Shown here: positions 12,067-22,115 of the stretch, one piece after another
Layout of the letters: every line of letters begins with the position of its first letter
Numbering within the stretch: position 1 is the stretch's first letter
From: Rhytidiadelphus loreus
Taxonomy: Eukaryota; Streptophyta; Bryopsida; Hypnales; Hylocomiaceae
NCBI GenBank assembly: GCA_947034895.1
Contig: OX344765.1
Location: forward strand, 48,365,001 to 48,429,000
DNA: 64,000 bases
Reading direction: 5' to 3'
The notes under the pieces: model-generated
Seen by the model: only the letters and a program-made list of their open reading frames with translations
Database searches by the model: none
What the model was told of the DNA's origin: nothing
Program-made: the position numbers and the translations under genes

Positions 12067-13254
12067 AAGCTGTTTGGGCTTAGCCAGGCCTTGGTGGAGC
12101 TCTATCCACCGTCAAAGCTTTGCAGGATCGAAATGATGAGAAATCTGATTTTATTCCATCCATGGCCCGACACGAGAACTTATTCTATTTACGCTAACAC
12201 TTACAATGCTTGCAACACTTCCACGTGTTGAGAGTGTTGCCCAAGCCAGTACACTCTAGGGTGGAAAATAGGGTTAAAATAAAACAGCTCTGGAATCAGG
12301 ATGAACCGAGTAGCTAGAGGACCGGCTGTACAACCAGTTAGGAATTCCGAGAGCTAATTTTCAGAAATTCAATCAATCTCCAGATGTTAATGCAACTGAG
12401 AGGATCAGTGGATAGCAGTGAGCATTCTTCAGCAATACATCGAATCATTATGATGATTGGGAGATAACTCAGCTCCAGAGATGTGGAGAGATTATTTTGA
12501 GTACAAACAACTCTCCTACTTAATGTCAATGTTTCTTTTTACAACATCGACGTGTATCAATTTCTTATCCAATTTCAAAATGGTTGGTTGTAGACTTCAG
12601 TCCATTCAAGCATTGGTGGCCATCAACATTGGACGCAAGGCATAATAACATCATGGCTGGTTTGCTAAGAAAGTCCAACCTGGAAGTGAATGAAATAGAT
12701 GAACTGCTATGAATTCAAACTTACAGCAGTTGGTATGGTAATGAAATGCTATTGGGAACAGCCAGGGATTACAAAAATAATTATTGGAGATGGGATCACA
12801 TCCTTCACTGATTTTGCTGAACCAACTTGCATTGCAGCCCGGCATGACAAATGTACACAGTGGGCACCTGCACGATCTCAAACCCATCATTTTTATGGAC
12901 TAGATAATGCTCTAATAATATAGTTCATCACAAATGTCTGTCTCTGTATTTTTCACAAATCTAAGAATGTCTGGATTATGAGTTATAACGTTTTCCTGAC
13001 TATCCAATTGAATGGTCACAAATCTACCTTGAAAACTGGACTTGGCATTATAGTTTAACTACTCTTGGGAACAGGAGCCCAACTTTCAAGATGGACATTT
13101 TGAATCTCTGTCTATCAAACATGTGAGCCATGAGCTGAGTTGCAGCTAACAAGAAAGAAGCTGCAGCAGGCACACAATCATGGACTCAACAATGTTATTC
13201 TAAGAGTCATGCCTCCCCAAATGCCCTCGTTGGATTCAATTCCACGCTTACTAC
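12067..13254. other. Moderate-GC intergenic stretch, no supported gene
   Basis: Higher in GC and complexity than the flanks, so it may belong with the broken frame just to the left. Short overlapping frames exist on both strands at 12338-12923, but none has a recognisable motif or a convincing splice pattern. Confidence 0.35.
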
Positions 13255-13258
13255 TTAA

Positions 13259-13895
13259 CCCCTAAATGCCCAAGGCACCAAAATATGGTGTTTGCAAAAC
13301 TTTGAAGTTAAATAAATCCTAGCCAATTTGCTATTTTTAGTAGTTTATATTTTTTAAATGTTCTTCTTGAAGTCTAGTTTTGCCTCCAAAAGTCTGATCT
13401 TGAAAATAAATGACAATGATTTTTCTATAAGAGATTTTGTGCACGGGTACACTGTGCAATCTTGACTTTCCATAGTGTTAAGAGCTCTTGGAAATGAGCC
13501 TCAAATACACTAGATCATGGAGAAAAAATCACATTCTAAATTCATTTAAAAAATTTGTAGAGTGAATTTTGAGAAGTCGTAAATTGATTTGGGTTCTTCA
13601 AGTTAGGCCTGTTAACCTCATATTTTTTTGATCATCAACTTTTTAGATTTGACTTGCAAAAAAGACTTCAATTCCTTTTTGCAATTTTAGCACCCTCATA
13701 ATCAAACGTTATAATCTTTCACTTCATAAGTGATATTGTTGTGCTTTCTTTTCCGATGCGATCTCTAACAAGTCTAGTTTGAATTTGTACGGTTACAATT
13801 TCAGAAAAATTGAAACATCTTATCAAAATGTTGGCATTTTGTTCAATTTAGAGCAGTTTTCAGGAAGCTGAAAACATGCCTTGGGCATTTAGGGG
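13259..13895. mobile_element. TTAA-bordered MITE with 19-bp perfect inverted repeats (637 bp)
   Basis: CCCCTAAATGCCCAAGGCA (13259-13277) and its exact reverse complement (13877-13895) form the ends. Each end is directly flanked by TTAA (13255-13258 and 13896-13899). Inside are about 600 bp of non-coding AT-rich DNA. The first eight bases, CCCCTAAA, are shared with the elements at 5733 and 39682, so this is a second subfamily with the same target preference. It is the cleanest member because the terminal repeats are identical. Confidence 0.85.
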
Positions 13896-13899
13896 TTAA

Positions 13900-15069
13900 G
13901 ATGCAGCCCAATGGAGTGTTTTGGGGGCCACATCTCAGCTACAACAGCACATGATTGCTGCAAAGGTGTTGCGTCACCTCATCTCTGATCAGCTGCTTCT
14001 AATTGCAGGCTTTCACTTTACTTTTACATCAATAGAAGTCAAAGTAGTTTAAATTGGAAAATTTTCTTGGGATTGGCACTTTTTCAGTCATGGGCTCCTC
14101 TGGAATCTGAGCTCTTGAATATCACATCTTTGAGGCTTTGAAACATGTAAAATTAACATGTTTGAACATACTTAGCACCCCATGAGGGTGACAAGAACTG
14201 GATGTTGATGAGCAAGGACACAATGAAAAAGATCTTCAGGACTTGTGCAATGCATTTGTAGAAGCTATTTTTCAAAACTGTGTGTTGCCAATCTGCAACA
14301 GATAGGTAACTAAGATTTAGATTTGAGTTAATATTGCAAGCAGTAAACTACAGTCTGTAGTAGGTGCATGCCACACAAAGTGAGATAACTGGCATTTGCC
14401 CAACACAATCCATACTACTCTGTGGACACAAAATACTTAATCTAACCTACCCATCAACAAAAATAGCAACAAATACAAACAATTAAGTACACCACTGGTT
14501 GTATTCATGGAGCACAGAGCAAATAAAGATGTGTCACATATGAGGCATTTCCTTTTTCAAACGTACTAGTCCTTGCATTTATTTCAACATTTGCACTTGA
14601 CATATGTCAAGGAAGCCCTCCTGCCAATAACAATATCATGACTGCATCCCGCACATCCACACTTGATGCTCAAGCTTTTGATACTGTACTCTCAGTCTCT
14701 AAGGATGCATTATTTCAACAGCTACTTAGATTGGACCGACTACTGCCAATTTTCATGGTAGTGGCCATTCTCACAGTTGAAGCCGTTTGGGGACACTTTC
14801 CAGTGGCAGCTGCAGCACAAACAAAAGTTGTCCAAGAAGTTGATGCCTTCATACACATGCATGTGCTTCACCGGGAACCCCTGCAGCACATGCATGCCCA
14901 GATCCATTCAATCAAATGGCATTGCCAATTGCCAATGGCCCAAAACAAATCACTCAGTGGTATAAACTCTAGAATCTATATTGGTACACAATTGCACAAA
15001 ACTTTGTAAAACACCACTGAAAACTAAGTGATGGAACTGCCAATTTTGTGGATACACCCTTAGTTTGCA
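13900..15069. other. Intergenic DNA left of the S1-family locus
   Basis: No gene supported. At 14640-15009 frames are open on both strands. A minus-strand frame at about 14960-14750 is rich in Cys and His (FCLCCSCHWK) but is not recognisable and lacks a clear start. Confidence 0.35.
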
Positions 15070-15665
15070 TACAGTGACACACAATAACATTCAAATGGCA
15101 GTTTTCACCAATTGCCTCAACTGACAAAGAGTTGTTCTTCCTTCAAAAACTACATACAATTACATGTTTAGATTTTGGTTCGGTCTACAATTGCACAAAA
15201 ACATCAGAAATTGAGAATTCCATGAATGTACCCTTTGCAATATGATTCATTAAAACAGCAAGTTTCCCAATTGTCCAAACCAAGAGTCAGTTGGTACTCC
15301 GAAAATGAGAAAAATAGCAGATATTGTTTTCCTGGTACAATTGCACGGGTCATAAAACCCAAAACCATGAATTGCACAAGAGATCATTCAATTCCAATGA
15401 ATAGTTACCTTTGTGTGGAAGTGGCACTGGTACACATCCCTCCCCCACCAGCTGGGCTGGAAGGAGAAAATGTATCTGAGCCCCGCGTGGATGGTATGGA
15501 AGCCCAGGTCCTGCGTCCCCGAGCTGCACTGAACCCCGAGGGCCACCCCTTGGCCCATGTCATTCTCAATGCTCACGGTGTCACACATCCCCGTCCCAGC
15601 CAAAAAGACAATCACCATAGCCACAGCCATTCGAAGCTTCGGTGCCATCGATGATACAACTCAAC
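15070..15665. repeat. S1-family duplication, copy A (coding and 3' side)
   Basis: This segment is closely similar, in the same orientation, to 17065-17653. It starts with 'tacagtg.cac' in both and continues through the S1-family coding region to 'gatgatacaactcaac'. Copy A then continues into its 5' flank, whereas copy B is interrupted at that point by the 16-kb Mutator-like element. Confidence 0.85.
15388..15648 (-). CDS. S1/self-incompatibility-like secreted protein (SPH family), possibly truncated
   Basis: Minus-strand frame of 86 residues starting at 15648. Residues 1-22 form a signal peptide (MAPKLRMAVAMVIVFLAG then TGMCD). The mature part shows the S1 (Papaver stigma S / SPH) pattern: TVSIENDMG, VQCSS with the first conserved Cys, then DLGFHTIHAG, FSFQPSWWG and VYQCHF with the second conserved Cys. 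Members are small secreted proteins, some used in pollen recognition; most have unknown roles. Family proteins usually have about 110-130 mature residues with two further C-terminal cysteines. Here a TGA follows HWN. Both duplicate copies share this TGA, so it predates the duplication, and the protein is either a short form or already damaged. The start is supported by the signal peptide. Confidence 0.6.
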   Translation of the reverse strand: MAPKLRMAVAMVIVFLAGTGMCDTVSIENDMGQGVALGVQCSSGTQDLGFHTIHAGLRYIFSFQPSWWGRDVYQCHFHTKVTIHWN

Positions 15666-16760
15666 TCTCTATTAACCTCCACCTGAAAACCACAAACTGG
15701 TTACAAAATGCTACGGAAACACATGGATTTATGGATGGACTGGGCTGAACAGATTAGAACAGCCTTCCCTCCTGTTGAGACCCGGAAAAGGATGGGCAGT
15801 CACTCAGTCAAGTTCAGTTGCTTGAGTTTCATTCACAGATCGAAGGATATTTAGATGTTGTGGCAGATTGGCATTATCAGAAAATTTGCTATCAGGGGTG
15901 ACTGGTTGGGATTTGCGGATCCTTATTATTATGATTCCAGTTTGAGTAAGTTGAAGTGAATGGGCATGTTTCATGGTTCACTGTAGAAGCTTAATTACCA
16001 GTGGCCTTTGATTGAGAAAAGTTAACTTAAGTTAGAAGCAACAGCCTTCAGTTGGCCTAAGTGTGTGTTGCTAATATACTTCCATGTCACCGTGGTCATA
16101 GTGAACTGCAATTTCCTTGAATTGGTGGAATTGGAAGACTTAATCCTAGAAGGATGTAGGCCCCATGAGCCCATGACCAAGGTAGTCACTAAAATCCTCT
16201 TATTATTGGACCAATAGGTGTTAATAGTGAAGTCATCCAATAGACCGCTTTGATCCATAGTATCCATATGGGGTTGAACAATTTTGAGTGAGTGGTCTGG
16301 CCTGATTAATACAGAAATCTATACTTTTCATAACAATAAATAGAATGCACTATCACTACCTTGGTTCTATAGTAGATGGCATGAAATATTCTACATCCAT
16401 CAATAGCTAAGTGGATAGTGGAGGTTCAATGTGATGAGCAAGGTGCATAAATGAAAGCCAATGGGCATGTGAGCATGAAGGTTGTTGAATGTTATTTTAT
16501 TGGATATTAGAACTTTGTGCAAATAAATGTCACAATATATTTGGTCAAGAATTACTCCAATTTAATGAAGTCAATGATAATGAGGGAAAATGTGCACTTC
16601 TTGTTCTATTGGAAATCTCTAGAATTGAAAAAATTATGGGATGAATTTTTTAATTTTATTAGCACAAAATTACAAATATCCTCCCCCCCCTCTTCCTTGC
16701 AATTTCTTCTAGATAGGGGGATTCTCACTAGAAGCATCCTCAATTTGACTTTAAAAATCT
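15649..16760. other. 5' flank of S1-family copy A, matched by 33826-35170
   Basis: From 15656 the upstream flank of copy A aligns with DNA beginning at 33826 ('acaactcaactctctattaacc' onward, through 'ttatcagaaaattt.ctatcaggggtga'). The match continues to about 16560 / 34600 and, after an insertion of about 350 bp in the other copy, to about 16760 / 35170. It is the promoter-side half of the duplicated unit. No coding frame is supported. Confidence 0.8.
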
Positions 16761-16854
16761 CTTGTCTTCTATTTAATGAAAGGGAACCTTGTTCAGGGTT
16801 GACAAATTTCAACGTCCAAGGGCAAATCTCGTCCCAAATCCAGACGTCCAAATT

Positions 16855-17064
16855 TTTCGGACGCGCGGACATAGTGGACGGCGTCCATCAGACGTTTCGA
16901 CGGGTGGACGCCACAAATGGATTAACGACATGGACAATGTGGACAAGTGGACGGGCGGACAGCATAGACGGATTAATGGCGTGGACGGGCAGACAGGCGG
17001 ATGACATGGATGGATTAATGGCACAGATGGGTGGACAGGTTGCGCGGACGGGCGGCGCGGACTA
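16855..17064. repeat. GGAC-rich degenerate repeat between the duplicate loci
   Basis: A GC-rich island of reiterated GGACG/GGCGGAC words with a looser period of about 45-50 bp marked by 'ggattaa.gac/ggc' at 16918, 16968 and 17012. It contrasts sharply in base composition with its AT-rich neighbours. It lies exactly at the junction where copy A ends and copy B begins. Confidence 0.7.
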
Positions 17065-17375
17065 TACAGTGGCACAATACATTCAAATGATAGTTTTCAC
17101 CAATTGCTTCAACAAAGAGTTGTCCTTCCTTCAAAAACTACATATGATTACATGTTTAGATTTTGATTCGGTCTACAATTGCACAAAAACATCAGAAACT
17201 GAGAATTCCATGAATGTACCCTTTGCAATATGATTCATTAAAATAACAAGTTTCCCAATTGTCCAAACCAAGAATCAGTTGGTACTCCGAAAATGAGAAA
17301 AATAGCAGATATTGTTTTCCTGGTACAATTGTACGGGCCATAAAACCAAAGACTATGAATTGCACAAGAGATCAT

Positions 17376-17636
17376 TCAATTCAAGTGAATAGTTACTTTT
17401 GTGTGGAAGTTGCATTGGTACACATTCCTCCCCCACCAGCTAGGCCGAAAGGAGAAAACATAATTGAGTCCTGCTTGGATGGTCTAGAAGCCCAAGTCCT
17501 GCGTCCCCGAGCTGCACTGAACCCTGAGGACCACTACTTGCTCCATGTCATTCTCAATGCTCACCGTGTCACACATCCCCATCCCAGCCAAAAAGACAAT
17601 CACCATAGCGACAACGATTTGAAGCTTCGGCACCAT
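17376..17636 (-). pseudogene. Broken S1-family paralogue, promoter displaced by transposon
   Basis: Minus-strand counterpart of the S1-family frame at 15388-15648, of identical length. The signal peptide (MVPKLQIVVAMVIVFLAG) and the DLGF, FSFRPSWWG and VYQCNF landmarks are kept. A TAG at 17484-17486, replacing a His codon of copy A, interrupts it in mid-domain. It ends at the same TGA as copy A. Eight bases upstream of its ATG, a 16.2-kb Mutator-like element separates it from its original 5' flank. Both lesions would silence it. Confidence 0.75.
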
Positions 17637-17643
17637 TGATGAT

Positions 17644-17653
17644 ACAACTCAAC
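17644..17653. repeat. Left target-site duplication of the Mutator-like element
   Basis: acaactcaac, repeated exactly at 33826-33835 and present once, uninterrupted, in the paralogous empty site at 15656-15665. Confidence 0.85.
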
Positions 17654-17960
17654 GGGGAATGCTGGTACGTGAGCGAGGAGCGGGGAACAGCGAGCAAGGA
17701 GCAAGGATTGTTGAGCGGAGAGTGGAAAAATTAGGAATTTGTACGAAAATTGGAAGAAGAATTATGAAAAAGGAGACAAACATTTAAAGAAAAGTGGAAG
17801 AAATTGTGGTAAAAATTGCGGTCAAAATGGATGAAGATTCATTAAATAATTTGTTCCAATAAAAATGAATTGGATGAAATTAGTTGGATGAAGCGGATGA
17901 AAATAGTTGGATGTAATGGATGAAATTATCAATGCAAAATTTGATGCCGAAATGGATGGG
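17654..17960. repeat. Left terminal/subterminal inverted repeat of the MULE
   Basis: The outer 50 bp are rich in GAGCGGGGA/GAGCAAGGA. From 17826 onward there are at least six GGATGAA words. The reverse complement occurs at the right end (33360-33825). The copies are imperfect but keep order and spacing over the first 50 bp. Confidence 0.75.
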
Positions 17961-18064
17961 AACTCGGATGGTAAAAGAAACTTTATAATAAATATTATTT
18001 TTATGTAAGGGAAAATAAGATCGGAAATCAAGATCGGAAAACCATCACACTCTACAAAAAACAA

Positions 18065-20690
18065 GGCTCATGGTCTACAGGCTGGATGGGCATGAAGAGA
18101 GCCTCACGCAGGTCCAATTGACTAGGGGGCAACCCATCCTCCTGGAATTGTGGAAGGAATGAGTGAGGCACAACCTAACGGCTACTGAGCGGATAGTCTA
18201 CACCATTGAAGGCCAGGACGGACACAAGATGACCTGAGGCAAGTATAACCAACCACAAGCCATATGGTTGTTATTCATCCACATAGGCAACGTCGGGATA
18301 GCCGATGTCGAAGTACTTGAGTTAAGAAGTACTAAAATTGAAAACTATTTCTATTGGAAATTAACATACATGAATATTGGCACAAGGCTAATGAGTTTAC
18401 TTTGCATTAAGACTATAGAAAAGGTTTACGCCACTATGAAAAATACAGAAGGAATGCATACATTTGACGAAGTGCACATGAGCTCAATACCTTCTGATCA
18501 GTTGCAGTGAATTTTCTCCATGCATTATAAATTCACCTACTAGCAGTACTTTCAAAATGAACAACTAGAGCGCTTCACCACACCAGTACAAGAGTGATTG
18601 CATGTGCCTATTTCTGTACTATTTAATAACATGGTCACTTCTGCAAATGGTGTGATAAAACGGTTTGATAGTCTAAGAGACTAAAGATGTGTGAAAAGAA
18701 GATAAAGTAATGTGCATGAAGAAAATTCACGGCAATTGACAAAAAGATGCAATTTGGCTGGGTCGGACATGAAGGCCGTGGACGGACTTTGATGTGATTC
18801 ATGGAAAGACCGTGGATATAGACAAGTGGAGTGGTTGTGCTTAGAAAGGTTCCAGAAGAAGTCCAGATTTGAGTAGAAGAAACCATGGGATTGTTGGCCT
18901 GGACACCCTATCTACAATGAAGAAGAATTTTAGCCAATTAACCCGTAATCAATCGCAAAAACCAATAAGAAGCCAAAAGGGTTTTAAAAACTTACACATT
19001 GAATTTGCCTTAGAAACATAGTATTCCTAAAATAATCAAATTGGAAATACATGTGTAGAAATAGATGCTTACTATGTAAGAAAAATGAATGCAAACTAAA
19101 GGTCTTCCGCCTAAGCATATAGATAAAAGGTTGTTTCAACCATTACCTTAGTAGTGGAAGTGTGTATAACCGAACGTGTGCACAACTCCTCTCCTGTGTG
19201 AGATGATTCATGGGACGTTCCTCCTCCCATAATATAGTGCTTGGAGCCCATTTCCCGTCGGAGTATAAAAAGGAGAGAGTATACATAGTTTAATATAAGT
19301 TATGCATACTGGATATGATCTACAAGTCATCTCAGAACTGACACGGCTCCAAGGGCCAATCCTTATTGCATGATATAGTGTGTGGCATCCGTTCAGCGGC
19401 TGACCTACCCTAAACTAAAACAATATAATTCTTATATTGGATATCTTGAATATTCTTACACCAGATTACATTGTGAATGAATCCCTTCCTAGGAGGAACT
19501 ATGTGTGGATGACATTGAATGGCACAAAAATATAAACTAATAGGATGAAGATATCAGATTCTTTATCAATTTCCACTTGGCTTTGTGGGGTGGCTACCCT
19601 TGCATAAATCATGGTATATGAATTTCAAATCAATGGCACATAAATCACTGTACTACATTTAAAAAAAAATTGTTAGTAGATAAGAGAGAGATGGATTTAG
19701 GTGACATAGGCTCAAATGTTTGTTCCTCAGAGTTATAAAAAAATCCACTAAACTCTCCATTCATGTGAAGAATGGAGAAATGACATGTTGGCTGGTATAG
19801 AATCCTATGACAATAACAATGGAATGATCGAAATGTGAACAATTCAAAGACAAAGACACCATCCAAAAGTATTTATAGCCACAGAGAAAATGGGACAATA
19901 AGGCCCTAGAAATATAACATACAATAAAGCCGATACATGAGGTCCGACAGAGCTCAAGTTGTGCTACCCTCGCTATTTGAAGGCTCTGAATCTGAATCAA
20001 GTGCACAATCATCTAGAAAGTGTAGAACACGTGGATCTACCAACCTAGCCCGATTACTTGGTTGCGGATCTAATGCAACATACTCTTGAGCTTAGACCTC
20101 AACATAAACAGGTAAATGGAATGGTTTGGGTGGGCTTGGAAAATACCCTGACCTCGCAAAAAAAGAAACGTGCCTTGACCTTGTCACTTTCTCGAGCGGC
20201 CTGCATATATCATTCACAAGATAGTTAGATAAATAATTAATGCAGTTGGGTCAAAATCCAATTACAGAAGCTCAGAGTCAAACTTACTTACTGAATCGGT
20301 TTGTCATAATGACACGCTCAGGTTCTACATCCTCGTCCTCCATCTCCAAAGAATCAGCATTAGTCGGAGGCGGATTGGCACGGGTAAGTATAGACTTGCG
20401 CATCTGCGGACGTGTTGATTCGGACACCAAATTGTCAAATTACTGTCAACTCTTTATCAATTCTAAGCTTAATTTGGTCAAAATTTGAATTTTTTTTGTC
20501 ACGGTAGAAGAGACTGATTTTTGGGCTAATGGCCAAAATTGTTTCCAAACAAGTAATTAATTAAACATTATCAATTAAAAATATTACTTATTATAATTAG
20601 ACTTCACATTCAAATACTTACTTTCAAATGCCTTTTCACGCAAGTAAATTTGTTAAAAGAAGACAAGTTCTTTATACAAAAAGGGAAGTG
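18065..20690. other. MULE interior, no supported gene
   Basis: Ordinary-looking sequence with short frames on both strands (18268-18510 +, 19645-20012 -, 20240-20488 +). None shows a recognisable domain or convincing splice structure. It may be captured or nested DNA. Confidence 0.35.
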
Positions 20691-21030
20691 GTAGGTATGG
20701 CAACCCATATGGGATATATAGATTGCAGGATTTTTAAAAAAAGTGGAGTTTCAGACCTCATTTAAGCATAGTATTATACATTTTTTCAAAAAACTTTGAA
20801 CTAAGAAAGGTTGGTAAATCAGTTTAAGTTTCACCTCCAAAAATCCGTTTCAAATTTAGATTCTCCAATCAAAAGTTATGGGAAAAATTTTATAACTTTT
20901 GATTGGAGGATCTAAATCTGAAACAAATTTTTGGAGGTGAAACTTAAACTAATTTCCCAACTTTTCTTAGTTCAAAGTTTTCTGAAATTTTTTATTTTAC
21001 TATGCCTAAATGGGCTCTGAAATTTCACAT
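20690..21030. repeat. Foldback element, CCCACATGG family
   Basis: Arms around a centre at about 20890: 'cctccaaaaatccgtttcaa...ccaatcaaaagtta' is mirrored by 'taacttttgattgg...tttttggaggtgaaactt'. The left outer part (20690-20720, 'ggtaggtatggcaacccatatggg') matches the ends of the copy at 55165-55750. Non-coding, and able to form a long hairpin. Confidence 0.7.
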
Positions 21031-21273
21031 TCAACAAAGTTCCTATGTTTTGATTATGAGCGGTCAAACCCATTATCCTATAATTTTTGAGGATTCTTAA
21101 TGGACAATACATTTCTCTATAAAAGAAACCTCTTTAGCTTCTAACCTCACAAAATTAAGTTGACAAAAATCTGAAGAATTGACAATGATAAGTTGTAAAT
21201 ACTTTCATATTGTCATTTTTGATAGTTTTGTGTCAAAATTTTGTAGGTTCGGACTTGATTTCCTTGTAGTGAC

Positions 21274-21957
21274 GTCTCGGGGCCGAGAGGGGGTTGGGCT
21301 CAGCCATTCCCATGCTCACGAGCATACTGCTGGTCCTGCGGTGGCAAGCTTCGGCGCCACCCGATCAAACGAAAACCAAACTGAAAATTTCAAATGGACT
21401 GCATTCAGTCCTGTTAGCTTCATCGCCTCCCCTCCGAGATCCATGTCTCGAGGCTGAGAGGGGGTTGGGCTCAGCCATCCCATGCTCACGAACTTACTGC
21501 TGACTCCACGGGTGGCAAGCTTCGGCGCCACCCAAAAAAACAATATCCAAATTGAAAATTTCAAAAGGACTGCATTCAATCCTGTTAGCTTCATTGCCCC
21601 CCCTCCGAGATCCACGTCTCGGGGCCAAGAGGGGGTTGGGCTCAGCCATTCCCTGCTCACCTGCATACTGCTGACCCCGTGGTGGTAAGCTTCGGCGCCA
21701 GTCGATCAAATGAAAACCAAACTGAAAATTTCAAAAGGACTGCATTCAGTTCGATGAGCGTCATCGCCCCCCCCTCCGAGATCCACGTCTTGGGGCCGAG
21801 AGGGGGTTGGGCTCAGCCATCCCATGCTCACGAACTTACTGCTGACCTCGCGGTGGTAAGCTTCGGCGCCACCCGAAAAAACAAAAAACAAACTGAAATC
21901 TTGAACATCCGCAAAGGAGTGAGGAATACCTCAGATGCTGGGTCGGTTGTCTGGATA
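21274..21957. repeat. 171-bp tandem repeat, about four copies
   Basis: Copies start at 21274, 21445, 21616 and 21787 (GTCTCGGGGCCGAGAGGG and variants), exactly 171 bp apart. Each contains 'gggttgggctcagcc', 'ctgct..cc', 'aagcttcggcgcca', an A-rich part, then 'ggactgcattcag' and 'ccctccgagatcca'. GC is much higher than in the rest of the element. Because 171 is 57 codons, minus-strand frames pass through two copies (21666-21316). They change frame between copies, so a coding role is not supported. A minus-strand frame starting near 22019 (MALELRSRARLEAGEEAGG) abuts the array and could be a captured exon. Confidence 0.85.
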
Positions 21958-22115
21958 TCCTGACCTCCTGCTTCCTCTCCCGCCTCCAGTCGAGCCCGAG
22001 ATCGCAGCTCCAGCGCCATGGCTACTGAGACACAACGATCAGACGTCGAGAATGTGATCTTTGGGAGGCTTAGATTTAATGGAAGAGAGGAAGGATATGA
22101 GATGCTTAACGGCAA

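Larger units (their letters stand above)
17065..17653. repeat. S1-family duplication, copy B (coding and 3' side)
   Basis: Second copy of the unit described at 15070-15665. Similarity ends at 17653, the last base of the duplicated target site, where the Mutator-like element begins. The missing 5' flank of this copy resumes at 33826. Confidence 0.85.

Noticed and set aside
16517..17233. 238-codon plus-strand frame
   Set aside because: It crosses unrelated DNA, the GGAC-rich repeat and the duplicated 3' flank of the S1-family gene, so it is a chance frame.
15226..17639. Similar plus-strand frames at 15226-15654 and 17259-17639
   Set aside because: They are the antisense of the S1-family genes; the minus strand has the signal peptide and family motifs.
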